Below are positions 1-11,551 of a DNA stretch of 64,000 nt, piece after piece. Position numbers and translations under genes: made by a program. The notes beneath the pieces are model-generated. The model was not told the DNA's origin, made no database searches, and saw only the letters and a list, made by a program, of their open reading frames with translations. Origin of the DNA: Paracoccaceae bacterium (GTDB taxonomy: Bacteria > Pseudomonadota > Alphaproteobacteria > Rhodobacterales > Rhodobacteraceae); assembly GCA_028150825.1 (NCBI GenBank), contig JAOGIM010000001.1, positions 124,001-188,000 on the forward strand, in the 5' to 3' direction. The stretch's first letter is position 1. Each line of letters starts with the position of its first letter.

Positions 1-1475
1 CCGCCCCCAGATTGATTTCTGGTGGAACAAATTGTTACGCGCCTAATGGACATCTTTGGAATGTTCTGGTGACAGCTCATGGCATCTTGATGATGTTCTT
101 TGTCGTCATCCCAGCTTTGTTTGGTGGCTTTGGTAACTATTTTATGCCTTTGCAGATCGGTGCGCCGGACATGGCTTTCCCACGGATGAACAATCTGTCG
201 TTCTGGCTTTATATTGCGGGTACGACTTTGGCGATTTGTTCGGTGCTGGCACCTGGTGGAAATGGTCAAGCTGGATCTGGAGTTGGTTGGGTTCTGTACC
301 CACCTCTCTCGGTAAACGAGGCCGGAATGTCGATGGACTTAGCGATCTTTGCCGTTCATGTATCGGGGGCTTCTTCAATTTTGGGTGCAATCAATATGAT
401 TACGACCTTTTTGAACATGCGCGCACCTGGCATGACGTTGTTCAAAGTACCACTGTTTGCATGGTCAATCTTTATCACAGCATGGCTAATTTTGCTCTCA
501 CTACCGGTTCTAGCAGGCGCAATTACAATGCTTCTTACAGACCGTAATTTTGGGACAACTTTCTTCGATCCCTCTGGTGGCGGCGATCCGATTTTGTATC
601 AGCACATTCTATGGTTTTTTGGCCACCCCGAAGTGTACATCATCATACTTCCTGGCTTTGGACTGATCAGTCACGTGATCGCAACATTTGCACGTAAGCC
701 TGTGTTTGGGTATCTTCCGATGGTCTGGGCGCTGATTGCCATTGGTGTTTTGGGCTTTGTGGTTTGGGCGCACCACATGTACACGGTTGGAATGTCATTG
801 ACACAACAATCCTACTTCATGCTTGCGACAATGGTTATTGCGGTTCCGACAGGCATTAAAGTGTTTAGCTGGATTGCGACACTCTGGGGGGGGTCTATCG
901 ATTTTAAAACACCGATGTTATGGGCATTTGGCTTTCTGTTCTTGTTCACCCTTGGTGGCGTTACAGGCATTGTTCTTGCGCAAGCACCACTGGACAGAGC
1001 TTATCATGACACTTACTATGTAGTTGCGCATTTTCATTATGTGATGTCCCTCGGAGCGGTCTTTACTATTTTTGCTGGCATATATTACTATTTTGGCAAA
1101 ATGACGGGCCGAGCCTATCCTGAGTGGGCTGGAAAACTTCATTTTTGGATGATGTTCATAGGAGCAAACCTAACCTTTTTTCCTCAACACTTCCTTGGGC
1201 GTCAGGGAATGCCACGGCGTTATATCGACTATCCAGAAGCGTTCGCATACTGGAATATGTGGTCAAGTATTGGCGCATTCTTGTCCTTTGCTTCGTTCAT
1301 TTTGTTCTTTGGTATTATTGCTTATTCGCTGTTGCGCGGAGCAAAAATCACCGAGAACAATTACTGGAACGAATACGCCGATACATTGGAATGGACACTC
1401 CCGTCTCCTCCACCAGAGCATACGTTTGAGATCCTTCCAAAACAGGAAGATTGGGATAAATCAAACGCACACTAA
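1..1475 (+). CDS. ctaD: Cytochrome c oxidase subunit I (5'-truncated by window edge)
   Basis: Frame is open to the window edge; haem-copper oxidase motifs [44 protein letters not shown]. Confidence 0.97.
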   Translation, partial: APRLISGGTNCYAPNGHLWNVLVTAHGILMMFFVVIPALFGGFGNYFMPLQIGAPDMAFPRMNNLSFWLYIAGTTLAICSVLAPGGNGQAGSGVGWVLYPPLSVNEAGMSMDLAIFAVHVSGASSILGAINMITTFLNMRAPGMTLFKVPLFAWSIFITAWLILLSLPVLAGAITMLLTDRNFGTTFFDPSGGGDPILYQHILWFFGHPEVYIIILPGFGLISHVIATFARKPVFGYLPMVWALIAIGVLGFVVWAHHMYTVGMSLTQQSYFMLATMVIAVPTGIKVFSWIATLWGGSIDFKTPMLWAFGFLFLFTLGGVTGIVLAQAPLDRAYHDTYYVVAHFHYVMSLGAVFTIFAGIYYYFGKMTGRAYPEWAGKLHFWMMFIGANLTFFPQHFLGRQGMPRRYIDYPEAFAYWNMWSSIGAFLSFASFILFFGIIAYSLLRGAKITENNYWNEYADTLEWTLPSPPPEHTFEILPKQEDWDKSNAH

Positions 1476-1495
1476 CCATTTGTTCTTGTAAACCC

Positions 1496-1525
1496 AAAAG
1501 CCCCGTATTTATGCGGGGTTTTTTT
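1496..1525 (+). terminator. Rho-independent terminator after ctaD
   Basis: aaaagccccg-tatttatg-cggggttttttt hairpin followed by T-run. Confidence 0.8.
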
Positions 1526-1594
1526 CCTCAGCACCATTTCACTATTATAAATTGCGTGATCTCATATCCTTTGAAAGCAGTATAGAGAGTAAAG

Positions 1595-2092
1595 ATGCCC
1601 TACCATTGGAAAACTAATTTTCAAGATGGACAGGACACCCGCATCTTAGAGATATGGCCGCACAATTCTCTACCCAAACAGGGCTTTGCAAGCTTTATAA
1701 TCACGACATTCGTTCTAATCTTGCTACCGCTTGTGGCGTTATCCGGAACTCTTGTTTTTTGGGGATTGCTGCCATTCTTGATGCTTGCTGTATGGGCTAT
1801 TTGGACTGCTCTTCAACATAGCTATAAGCGAAACAAGATATATGAATGTCTTAGCTTTAGACAGCAGACCTTAGATTTGAAGCGAACGAATCCAAAAGGC
1901 GACACCCAAAATTGGTCATGCGAGGGATATTGGAGCCGCGCCAGTATCTATATTAAAGAGGGTCCAGTGCCATTTTATGTGACCTTAAATGGAAATGGCA
2001 GAGAAGTTGAAATAGGCGCTTTTCTAAGTGAAGACGAGCGAAAATCTCTATATGAAGAACTGCGAAGTGAGCTCTCATATTATAAAAGCTAG
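1595..2092 (+). CDS. DUF2244 family membrane protein
   Basis: 165 aa ORF with two TM segments and DUF2244-like architecture (LEIWPHNSLPKQGF...; GREVEIGAFLSEDER). Confidence 0.75.
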   Translation: MPYHWKTNFQDGQDTRILEIWPHNSLPKQGFASFIITTFVLILLPLVALSGTLVFWGLLPFLMLAVWAIWTALQHSYKRNKIYECLSFRQQTLDLKRTNPKGDTQNWSCEGYWSRASIYIKEGPVPFYVTLNGNGREVEIGAFLSEDERKSLYEELRSELSYYKS

Positions 2093-2131
2093 AATTAGAA
2101 ACTTTACCACAACGTAGGACGGGACAGTTTC

Positions 2132-2943
2132 TTGGGACAGGCTCCTGACATAAATAAAACCCAGCGTTTTCACAATCTCATTTTGGCCCAACTGCGACTA
2201 ATAAACTTTGATAGAGTGGCAAAACTGAAGCCTTCCGAAAGGCTTGCATTGAAGATGTGCGGGAGCCCTAGAACCCTCCAATTAAAAGCTTCTCAAGTGA
2301 TATTTCTCTTGCCACTGGTACGCAAATCAAAAGTCAGTAACTGGGTATTGGTTGAGAGTAAACTAGCGAAAACGTCATCTAGCTGTATTGCCCAGACAAA
2401 TGGAAACTGGAAAGCCATAATCTGTGGCCAAGACAGATCAGGTATGCCAGATGATCCTAGAGTGCATTTTCTTCAGTTTACGAATGAAATGAAGGGCAAT
2501 GATAGACGGGCCAAGCTTGGAGAGCTCGCGCAATATTTTCTAGCGGTTTCTCGTCCCTCAGGATTTGTGATGACCTTTGACGCCGATGATCTGGCTCATC
2601 ACGACCTTGTTGAAGCGTTCTTATCCTTCCAGCATGAAATTGGATATTTAATCGACCATGGTCTTATCCATGATATTGATGCCCAAACCTATGGACCGTC
2701 AGGACATCTAACCCGTACAAAACCACTGCGTAAACTATTTTGGAAACTATTTGAGAGTTGTTCTGCTTTTTGTTATGACCCAAATGATTTTACCCGCTTG
2801 CGGGACTTTATAAAAGCCGCCATCAACATGAGCATAGCATGTTCCCATATCGAGCCAAACTCGCTTCACGCCCGTTGGCGCCGCTGACCAATAATATGTT
2901 AATCTACGAATTCAACCACAGTCAGAACTCAGGCCTAAGGTGA
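2132..2943 (+). pseudogene. GT2-like glycosyltransferase, frameshifted near the 3' end
   Basis: ORF 2132-2887 carries WKAIICGQDRSGMPDDPRVHF and GFVMTFDADDL. From about 2820 the coherent C-terminus continues in another frame (HQHEHSMFPYRAKLASRPLAPLTNNMLIYEFNHSQNSGLR*) to 2943. Confidence 0.6.
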
Positions 2944-3029
2944 GAAAGGGGATCTTTTAAATCGCATTTTGTTCAAAAATACAAAATAACTGATGCAAAA
3001 ACCCCTGAACAGATCAAGCAACGCTTTAA

Positions 3030-3491
3030 TTAGGCGGATAGTTTATCTTTTACTAAAGGACCAACTGATCCGAAATCCATTTGTCCGGTATATTGAGATT
3101 TCAAAATCCCCATAACACGTCCCATATCGCGGATGGATTCCGCACCCACTTCGCTAATTGCACTTTCAACGGCGGCGCTGACCTCTTTACCACTTAACTG
3201 TCTGGGAAGAAATTCCTCTACAACAGCGATTTCGCTGAGTTCGCGTTCTGATAAATCTAGCCTACTGGCCTCTTCATACGTGCGCGCACTCTCTTGACGC
3301 TGGCGCACCATTTTTCCGAGAATTGACAGAACTTCGGTGTCATCCACACCATCATGATTGCCCTCAGCTCGCACTGCAATATCACGATCCTTAATTGCAG
3401 CGTTTATGAGCCTGATCGTAGAAAGCCGTGCTGTGGCTTTGTCCTTCATCGCCTGTTTCATTTCAGCCGTAATCCGAGCGCGAAGTTCCAT
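3030..3491 (-). CDS. GatB/YqeY domain-containing protein
   Basis: MELRARITAEMKQAMKDKATARLSTIRLINAAIKDRDIAVR...; divergent from carA. Confidence 0.92.
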   Translation of the reverse strand: MELRARITAEMKQAMKDKATARLSTIRLINAAIKDRDIAVRAEGNHDGVDDTEVLSILGKMVRQRQESARTYEEASRLDLSERELSEIAVVEEFLPRQLSGKEVSAAVESAISEVGAESIRDMGRVMGILKSQYTGQMDFGSVGPLVKDKLSA

Positions 3492-3663
3492 TCTATGTCC
3501 AATCACATATCTGCAGTATCAAGGTCTCACACTTACCGAAAGCCACCTGCAAGGGCAAGAGCATATAACTTTGCTTGCACCTCCAAACTTGCCATGGTTG
3601 CTCTTGACCCCCGAGCACCTGCACATTACTCTCCAGCCAATTGAAAGGCGGAAAAATATATCT

Positions 3664-4815
3664 ATGGATGATCAGCCAGAGGCCAACTTAACAGCCTGTC
3701 TTGTGCTTGATGACGGAACCATGTTTTTTGGCAAAGGTTTCGGAGCAGAAGGTGAAGCAGCTGCGGAAATATGCTTCAACACTTCCATGACCGGATATCA
3801 AGAAATCATGACCGACCCCTCTTATGCTGGTCAGATAGTGACGTTTACTTTCCCACATATTGGAAATGTCGGAACTACGTCCGAAGATGATGAGGCGGGC
3901 ACTATATTTGCCGAGGGTATGGTGGTGAAATGGGATCCAACTGAATCGTCAAATTGGCGCTCTCAAACCCAGCTCTCGGATTGGTTGCGCGCCCAAGGGA
4001 AAATTGCAATTGGTGGAATTGATACACGCAGATTGACGCGTGCCATTCGTCAACATGGTGCACCACATGCATTACTAGCTCATGCGGCGGATGGCATTTT
4101 CGATACAGATGCATTGCTTACCAAAGCACGCGCGTTCAAGGGGCTTGAAGGTCTGGATCTAGCAAAAGAGGTCACTTGCAAACAGTCATACCATTGGGAT
4201 GAACTGCGTTGGGATTGGTCAAAGGGATATACCGCTAGAACGGTTAAACAACACAAAGTTATTGCCATCGATTACGGCGCCAAGCGCAATATCTTGCGCT
4301 CACTTGCCTCTGTTGGATGCGATATTGTTGTCTTACCAGCCACCGCAACTGCAGAAGAAGTGTTAGCGCATAAACCAGATGGGGTTTTTCTTTCAAACGG
4401 GCCCGGTGATCCTGCTGCAACTGGCAAATATGCAGTTCCCATGATCGGTGAAATCCTGAAAGCAGAATTACCTGTATTTGGTATCTGTTTGGGCCATCAA
4501 ATGCTGGCTCTAGCTTTAGGTGCAACAACCGTTAAGATGAACCACGGCCATCATGGTGCCAATCATCCAGTCAAAGACCAAGAAACTGGTAAAGTTGAAA
4601 TAACATCCATGAACCACGGCTTTGCCGTCGATGCGCAAAGCCTTCCCGATGGAGTGATAGAAACGCACATTTCTTTATTTGACGGGTCTAACTGCGGTAT
4701 CCGCCTCAAAGACCACCCTGTCTATTCCGTCCAATATCATCCAGAAGCCAGTCCAGGACCGCAAGACAGCCACTATCTTTTTGAGAAATTTGCAAACCTT
4801 ATGTCTGCCCGATAA
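3664..4815 (+). CDS. carA: Carbamoyl-phosphate synthase small subunit
   Basis: GATase motif FGICLGHQMLALALG, VQYHPEASPGP; start refined to ATG 3664 (the ORF track is over-extended 5'). Confidence 0.96.
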   Translation: MDDQPEANLTACLVLDDGTMFFGKGFGAEGEAAAEICFNTSMTGYQEIMTDPSYAGQIVTFTFPHIGNVGTTSEDDEAGTIFAEGMVVKWDPTESSNWRSQTQLSDWLRAQGKIAIGGIDTRRLTRAIRQHGAPHALLAHAADGIFDTDALLTKARAFKGLEGLDLAKEVTCKQSYHWDELRWDWSKGYTARTVKQHKVIAIDYGAKRNILRSLASVGCDIVVLPATATAEEVLAHKPDGVFLSNGPGDPAATGKYAVPMIGEILKAELPVFGICLGHQMLALALGATTVKMNHGHHGANHPVKDQETGKVEITSMNHGFAVDAQSLPDGVIETHISLFDGSNCGIRLKDHPVYSVQYHPEASPGPQDSHYLFEKFANLMSAR

Positions 4816-4920
4816 AGTCCAGTGTCGCATTTTCAGAAAATTTTACTTTATGAGGCAAAAGTTACCTCTGGTTGGCAAAGAGGTGACAAAAAAAGACACA
4901 TGGCAGGGCTTCGACAAAAA

Positions 4921-5064
4921 TTACTGAATCGTCATAAGAGGGCTACTTTTCAAAAACTGCTTGGCTAGGCCGCTTTCGCACAAGCTATCAGCCAGTTTGA
5001 AATAACCCACATCAATGGCTTCAAGGATCAGTGCATGAGCATCGCGTTCGTTAGACTTTGTCAT
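4921..5064 (-). CDS. Small conserved-looking protein, 47 aa (MTKSNERDAHALILEAIDVGYFKLADSLCESGLAKQFLKSSPLMTIQ)
   Basis: Unbroken ATG-to-TAA ORF with protein-like composition in an otherwise empty carA/HAD gap; absent from the supplied ORF track, probably because of a length cut-off. Confidence 0.5.
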   Translation of the reverse strand: MTKSNERDAHALILEAIDVGYFKLADSLCESGLAKQFLKSSPLMTIQ

Positions 5065-5158
5065 GGTCTTTTTATTTTCCGATTGTTAAGGATTGGTATC
5101 CACTGAAAAGACGATAAATCAACCCTAATTGGGAAAATCAAAAGAAAGTTGACCGACA

Positions 5159-5818
5159 ATGGCCAAAACCACATTCGATCACGTGACGCAGTGGGTTTTT
5201 GATCTGGACCATACACTTTACCCACCCAAAAACCGTCTGTTTGACCAGATTGAAATAAAAATGACTAACTATGTCATGCAAACCTTAGGGCTGAGCCGCA
5301 AACGTTCAAATCAGCTGCGCAATGACTATTGGTATACCTATGGAACAACCTTGTCGGGCTTAATGAAAGAGCATTCAATAGACCCTGACCCATTTTTATA
5401 CAACGTTCATCAAATTGATTTTTCAGTGCTGGAACCGGCATCCAGCCTTGGCAAGGCAATCGCCAAACTAAACGGTCGCAAAATTGTTTATACGAACGGC
5501 ACTGCAGCCTATGCCCAAGATGTCCTCAACGCACTGGGGATACGACCTGTTTTTGATGCCCTTTATGGTATTGAAGATGCCAATTATCTCCCAAAGCCCG
5601 AACCATGTGCTTTTGAGAACATATTTAAGAAGGATGGTATCAACCCACAACATGCTGCAATGTTTGAAGATGATCCAAGAAACTTGGTCGTACCAAAATC
5701 ATTTGGCATGCGGACTGTCCTTGTCGCTCAAAGCGACGTTCAAAAACCTGATCATGTTGATTTTGTGACGACTGATCTGACAAATTTTCTGCGTCAGATT
5801 GTCAAAGCATGCCCATAA
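5159..5818 (+). CDS. HAD-family pyrimidine 5'-nucleotidase
   Basis: WVFDLDHTLYP motif I, YTNGT motif II, KPEP...MFEDDPRNL motifs III/IV. Confidence 0.9.
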   Translation: MAKTTFDHVTQWVFDLDHTLYPPKNRLFDQIEIKMTNYVMQTLGLSRKRSNQLRNDYWYTYGTTLSGLMKEHSIDPDPFLYNVHQIDFSVLEPASSLGKAIAKLNGRKIVYTNGTAAYAQDVLNALGIRPVFDALYGIEDANYLPKPEPCAFENIFKKDGINPQHAAMFEDDPRNLVVPKSFGMRTVLVAQSDVQKPDHVDFVTTDLTNFLRQIVKACP

Positions 5819-5867
5819 CCTTTGACAGATGAGGCTGGCTGACTATTTTGCATCCAGAGGAGTTTTT

Positions 5868-7073
5868 ATGAATTTTAAGGCAACAGATGTCTTCGTGTCA
5901 GGTGGTGGCATCGCAGGTATGGCCGCAGCGATAGCTTTTGAACGGGCAGGTTTTTCCGTAATTTGCGCAGATCCTGTAGCCCCAGTGATCACACGGCAGG
6001 ATAACGGAGCTGATCTGCGCACCACAGCTTTTCTTCAGCCTTCACAAACATTTCTGCAATCTATCGGTATTTGGGATCATTTGGCCAAGCACGCAGTGCC
6101 ACTTGAGGTGATGCGTATCGTGGATGCAGGCGGAGCAATCACGCCACCTGCGATCCGTGTCATGAAAGAATTTCAGGCAAGCGATATTTCCAATCAGCCT
6201 TTTGGTTGGAATGTGCCAAATTGGCTGTCGCGCAAAGAGCTCTTAAAATCTTTAAACGATGCCAAAGACGCAACATTCCTGCCGGGGGTTAACACGGTCA
6301 AAGTATTTACTCGAGAGAGCGAAGCCCGCGTCACACTCAGCGATGGCCAAAAAATCCGTGCTCGCCTCATTATAGCAGCGGATGGTAGCTCCTCATACGT
6401 GCGCAAAAATGCGCAAATTGGCGTCACGACTAAACGTTTTGGCCAAAAAGCTCTAGCCTTTGTAGTAACACACCCAATCCCTCACGAGAATGTATCGACA
6501 GAGATCCATCGACGTGGAGGGCCCTTTACTCTAGTACCCCTGCCAGACCACCAAGGCACTCCATCCTCGGCAATTGTATGGATGGAAACATCCAAACACG
6601 CGGCGCGACTGATAGAAATGGACAGAAACAGTTTTGAGACAGAAATGAACGCGCGATCATGCGGTATTCTGGGTCCTCTGACACTGGAAACAAAGCGCAC
6701 CGTTTGGCCTATTATCAGTCAGCTTGCCGACCGGTTTAGCGCCCAGCGCATTGCGCTTGTCGGTGAGGCGGCACATGCGATCCCACCTATCGGAGCACAA
6801 GGCCTTAACATGAGCCTGGAGGACATCAAAACTCTTGTAGACCTTGCAATAAAAGCAGACGACATCGGCTCAAAATCAGTTTTAGATGCCTATCATAAAG
6901 CTCGGATAACCGATGTCAGGTTCCGGGTTGGAGGTATTAGTCTGCTAAATCAGACATCAATCGGCCCAAGCCAAATCTTACGTGACATACGCGCTAGCGG
7001 AATCGGAGCTTTGCACGGTCTGGCCCCACTACGTAAAACGTTGATGAAGATGGGATTAGGCGTCAGGTCCTAA
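5868..7073 (+). CDS. UbiH/UbiF/VisC/COQ6-family FAD-dependent hydroxylase
   Basis: VFVSGGGIAGMAAAIAFERAG nucleotide-binding motif; ALVGEAAHAIPPIGAQGLNMSLEDI; start refined to ATG 5868 after AGAGGAG. Confidence 0.92.
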   Translation: MNFKATDVFVSGGGIAGMAAAIAFERAGFSVICADPVAPVITRQDNGADLRTTAFLQPSQTFLQSIGIWDHLAKHAVPLEVMRIVDAGGAITPPAIRVMKEFQASDISNQPFGWNVPNWLSRKELLKSLNDAKDATFLPGVNTVKVFTRESEARVTLSDGQKIRARLIIAADGSSSYVRKNAQIGVTTKRFGQKALAFVVTHPIPHENVSTEIHRRGGPFTLVPLPDHQGTPSSAIVWMETSKHAARLIEMDRNSFETEMNARSCGILGPLTLETKRTVWPIISQLADRFSAQRIALVGEAAHAIPPIGAQGLNMSLEDIKTLVDLAIKADDIGSKSVLDAYHKARITDVRFRVGGISLLNQTSIGPSQILRDIRASGIGALHGLAPLRKTLMKMGLGVRS

Positions 7074-7100
7074 GAATAGTGTCCCTGTCGCCAAATAAAT

Positions 7101-8228
7101 TTACAAAACTTGATCTAAGACACGTTCAAGGCGCTGAATAGTGCCTTGAACATCATAAAGTTTGTCCAGTCCAAACAAACCTAGGCGAAATGTCATAAAG
7201 TTTTCAGGCTCGTCACATGCCAACGGAACGCCCGCAGCAATTTGCATCCCCTTGGCCGAGAATTTTGAACCGTTCTGAACCGCGGGATCCGACGTGTAGG
7301 ACACCACCACACCTGGTGCCCCAAAACCATCTGCCGCTACTGATACAATGCCTTTGGCTTTAAGCAAAGCGCGGACTTGGTTGCCCAATTCCCACTGGGC
7401 ATCACAGAGTTTTGAAAAACCATATTCGCGTGTCTCAAGCATGGTGTCGCGAAACGCACGCAGCGCATCAGTGGGCATGGTAGCATGATATGCATGACCG
7501 CCATTTTCATAGATTTCCATAATGGAATGCCATTTTTTCAAATCGATGGCAAAGCTGTCTGAGGAAGTATACTCCAGACGCTTAACAGCGCGCTCAGACA
7601 TCATGACCAGCCCAGCCGAAGGTGAAGCTGACCAGCCTTTCTGAGGGGCCGAAATAAGAACATCAACGCCACTCTCGCGCATATCGACCCAAGCGCACCC
7701 GGACGCAATACAATCAAGCACCATAAGCGCGCCCACTTCATGCGCTGCCAATGACAAAGCTTTTAGGTAATCAGGTGGTAAAATCACACCTGCGGAGGTT
7801 TCTACATGCGGCGCAAATACGATGTCAGGACGCGCTTCGTGAATTTTGGCAACCACATCTTCAATAGGAGCAGGACGAAAAGGAGACTGAGAGCCATTGC
7901 CAATCTGACGCGCTTTGATCACTTCTACATCACAAGAATCTGAAGTCGCTTCAAAGATTTGGGACCAGCGATAAGAGAACCAACCATTTCGTACGACAAG
8001 GATTTTAGCTTTTTGCCCAAATTGGCGTGCAACGGCTTCCATTCCGTATGTGCCGCCTCCAGGGATCAGGGCCACCGAATCCGCCGCATACACCTCTTTT
8101 AGCATCAAAGAGATGTCGTTCATAACCTGTTGAAAAGATTTTGACATGTGATTGAGCGATCTGTCTGTGAAGACAACAGAAAACTCTTCAAGGCCGTCTG
8201 GATCAATATTGTCTAGAAGCGCTGGCAT
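7101..8228 (-). CDS. Class V aminotransferase (alanine-glyoxylate/serine-pyruvate type)
   Basis: ALIPGGGTYGMEAVARQFG, VETSAGVILPPDYLK, APQKGWSASPSAGLVMMS (PLP lysine). Confidence 0.9.
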   Translation of the reverse strand: MPALLDNIDPDGLEEFSVVFTDRSLNHMSKSFQQVMNDISLMLKEVYAADSVALIPGGGTYGMEAVARQFGQKAKILVVRNGWFSYRWSQIFEATSDSCDVEVIKARQIGNGSQSPFRPAPIEDVVAKIHEARPDIVFAPHVETSAGVILPPDYLKALSLAAHEVGALMVLDCIASGCAWVDMRESGVDVLISAPQKGWSASPSAGLVMMSERAVKRLEYTSSDSFAIDLKKWHSIMEIYENGGHAYHATMPTDALRAFRDTMLETREYGFSKLCDAQWELGNQVRALLKAKGIVSVAADGFGAPGVVVSYTSDPAVQNGSKFSAKGMQIAAGVPLACDEPENFMTFRLGLFGLDKLYDVQGTIQRLERVLDQVL

Positions 8229-8335
8229 TTTTTAACTCCAATTATTTAGTTACAAACTAAGCCCCTGCCTGCCCAAAGGCAAAGGTAATTTCGCCGCAGG
8301 GCCTTTCACCATTTTATTCGCACAATCTTTAGGTC

Positions 8336-8791
8336 TCAAATTGGGCCGGGTCTGCGCTCTTCGCTTAACAAGACATTCGCCTCAACATCACCTGCTCCTG
8401 GCAATGTCATAACACGTCGACGCAGAATGCGTTCAAAATCAGCAATATCGCGGGCCACTATGCGCAGGCGATAGTCATAGATCCCTAACACATGCTCGAC
8501 GGTCTGCACCTCAGGAATGGCCGAGACCGCGCGTTCAAAATCCTCAAGCTGAACACCTTTTTTTCCCGACAATTTGATTCCCAGAAAAACTGTCACTCCA
8601 AAACCTAGCTTTTCACGATCAAGGATAAGCCGATGACCCTTAATGACACCATGTTCCTCCAGCCGACGAATACGGCGCCAGATCGCAGGCTGTGACATAC
8701 CAAGCTGCTTTGCCAATGCCCTGGCAGATTGTTCAGCATCGTTCGACAGAAAACCAAGCAGAGCAAAATCTATTTCATCATAGACACTCAT
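8336..8791 (-). CDS. Lrp/AsnC family transcriptional regulator
   Basis: N-terminal HTH (ALAKQLGMSQPAIWRRIRRLEEHGVIKGH) and RAM-like C-terminal domain. Confidence 0.93.
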   Translation of the reverse strand: MSVYDEIDFALLGFLSNDAEQSARALAKQLGMSQPAIWRRIRRLEEHGVIKGHRLILDREKLGFGVTVFLGIKLSGKKGVQLEDFERAVSAIPEVQTVEHVLGIYDYRLRIVARDIADFERILRRRVMTLPGAGDVEANVLLSEERRPGPI

Positions 8792-9255
8792 ACCGGTAGA
8801 ACTTCATCGAATTTGATCCGCGCTATATGCATCAATGGTTCGATGTCGGCGATATGGGGAAGAGTTAGAATGAGTTCGCGATAAATCTTTTGATAATCAG
8901 ACATGTCCTTGGCAATCACCGAAAGCCGAACATCAACGCGGCCCAGAAAAGTCTGGATTTCGATCACTTGTGGCACAAACCGTGCAGCACCCAAAAAATC
9001 GTCAAAGGCACGAGATTGGGTTTTATCCAAGGTGATCCGCAAAGACACTTCTAAACTGTAGCCCAGTTTAGACCAATCGATCACAATCTCTTTGCCTAAA
9101 ACCAGGCCGTCATCACGCAACCGCGTCAGCCGACGCGAGACCACTGCCGGAGTACTGCCAGCTATGTCAGACAGGTCAGCAACCGACATCGTAGGATCCG
9201 ACTGCAAGCGTCGCAGCAAACGTCTATCAAGGTCGTCTAACAATATTTTTACCAT
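8788..9255 (-). CDS. Lrp/AsnC family transcriptional regulator
   Basis: DDLDRRLLRRLQSDPTMSVADLSDIAGSTPAVVSRRLTRLRDDGLV; overlaps the next gene by 4 nt. Confidence 0.93.
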   Translation of the reverse strand: MVKILLDDLDRRLLRRLQSDPTMSVADLSDIAGSTPAVVSRRLTRLRDDGLVLGKEIVIDWSKLGYSLEVSLRITLDKTQSRAFDDFLGAARFVPQVIEIQTFLGRVDVRLSVIAKDMSDYQKIYRELILTLPHIADIEPLMHIARIKFDEVLPV

Positions 9256-9308
9256 ATAATAAATTTTTGCGAATAAATTATACTACCTTTTACAAAATTT
9301 AAATTTAA

Positions 9309-10394
<1,086 letters not shown>

Positions 10395-10404
10395 TCTAGA
10401 ATTC

Positions 10405-10436
10405 TTCCGGGCCTAATTGATGGGCCCGGAAAATTG
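10405..10436 (+). terminator. Terminator hairpin after ilvC
   Basis: ttccgggcc-taattgat-gggcccggaa perfect stem, but only a weak T-rich tail. Confidence 0.6.
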
Positions 10437-10502
10437 TTAGTACTGCAGTGCTTATCCTGCTTTGTAACTAAGGTCTATTACGCAGAATAACAAATATACG
10501 GA

Positions 10503-11417
10503 GTGCAAAAAGCCTCTAAAATTGCCAGTCTGAATTGGTTGCCCGTAATCCTACTGGGTTTAATATGGGTCAGCTCATTTATGGTGGTTGAACTGGCGCT
10601 GAACCAGCTAATACCCCTCTTGTTAGTAGCATGTAGGATGAATTTCGGCGGGACCATGAGCCTTATAATCTGGGGTTCTTTAGGGTGGAAGCTATATCAA
10701 ATTACCCGACGCCTTATGCTACCCTTGTTAGCAATCGGAATGCTGAATGCTGAATGCTGAATGCTAAATTACCGTATCAATTGATAAGCTGAGGCAACTT
10801 CACGTCACATCTGAGTTCGCAGGTGTCGCAATGGCGACAGTTGGCCCTATCATGTTGCCATTGGCACATATATTTATACCTGGTGAGAAAATGCCATTGC
10901 ATCGTTTTGTTGGATTTACAATTGACTTTGCTGGCGTTTTGATTCTGGGTGTCCACTAGGTTTTTGTATGAACCGGGTCTAATCTGGAATAGCTTGGGCA
11001 TTTGACCTGTTTCATTGCCACATCTTGTTATGCGTGCAGTGCGACTATTACCCGCCGCATACCACCTATTGACCAAGTCGGACTAGTCAATGTGCCATTG
11101 ATTATAGCGGCGTTCTAAAATGACGGTTGCGCCAAATTATAGCACTCCTACGACCTTTGAAGGATCGTAATACACTTGTCAAGGTTACCACTTTGGGCTT
11201 TATACCTATGACATGCGCTGCATTTCATCATCCGCGGTGTAGGCCCAATATTTTTAAGTTTGGCAAATTAGCAAGTACCTCTCTGGTTGTTATTTTGGGA
11301 ATTTTTATTTTGAAAGAACAATTTTATTTCGTCCCAGTGATCGCTATCGCTTCGATCCTTTTTGGCTTCAGCCTTATCCAGTACAGCGCCTCAAAAAGCT
11401 TTTTTTGTTCGTACTGA
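10503..11417 (+). pseudogene. EamA/DMT-family permease remnant
   Basis: Collinear fragments in different frames: LPVILLGLIWVSSFMVVELAL; TSEFAGVAMATVGPIMLPLAHIFIPGEKMPLHRFVGFTIDFAGVLILG; TRRIPPIDQVGLVNVPLIIAA; LASTSLVVILGIFILKEQFYFVPVIAIASILFG. Confidence 0.85.
10740..10767 (+). repeat. Heptanucleotide tandem repeat ATGCTGA x3 plus ATGCTAA
   Basis: atgctga atgctga atgctga atgctaa; introduces an in-frame TGA. Confidence 0.9.
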
Positions 11418-11551
11418 CCAAGGCGCATTAAAGCCAGAGGTATTTTCCAGTTCACTCGTCAATAAATACCTGCAATAGTTTCAGAACGCACTCATGATCG
11501 AGCTTTAAAAATAAAGAGAGCGGCACACGATTTCAAGTATGAGGATTTTAA

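Noticed and set aside
142-390. Antisense and alternate-frame ORFs inside ctaD and other conserved genes (e.g. 142-390, 236-547, 18304-18747, 47517-47885)
   Set aside because: They overlap strong conserved coding sequence in another frame, have no domain-like character, and are expected by chance.
10740-10767. ATGCTGA tandem repeat as a phase-variation switch
   Set aside because: The surrounding gene has several other independent frameshifts, so changing repeat number would not restore expression.
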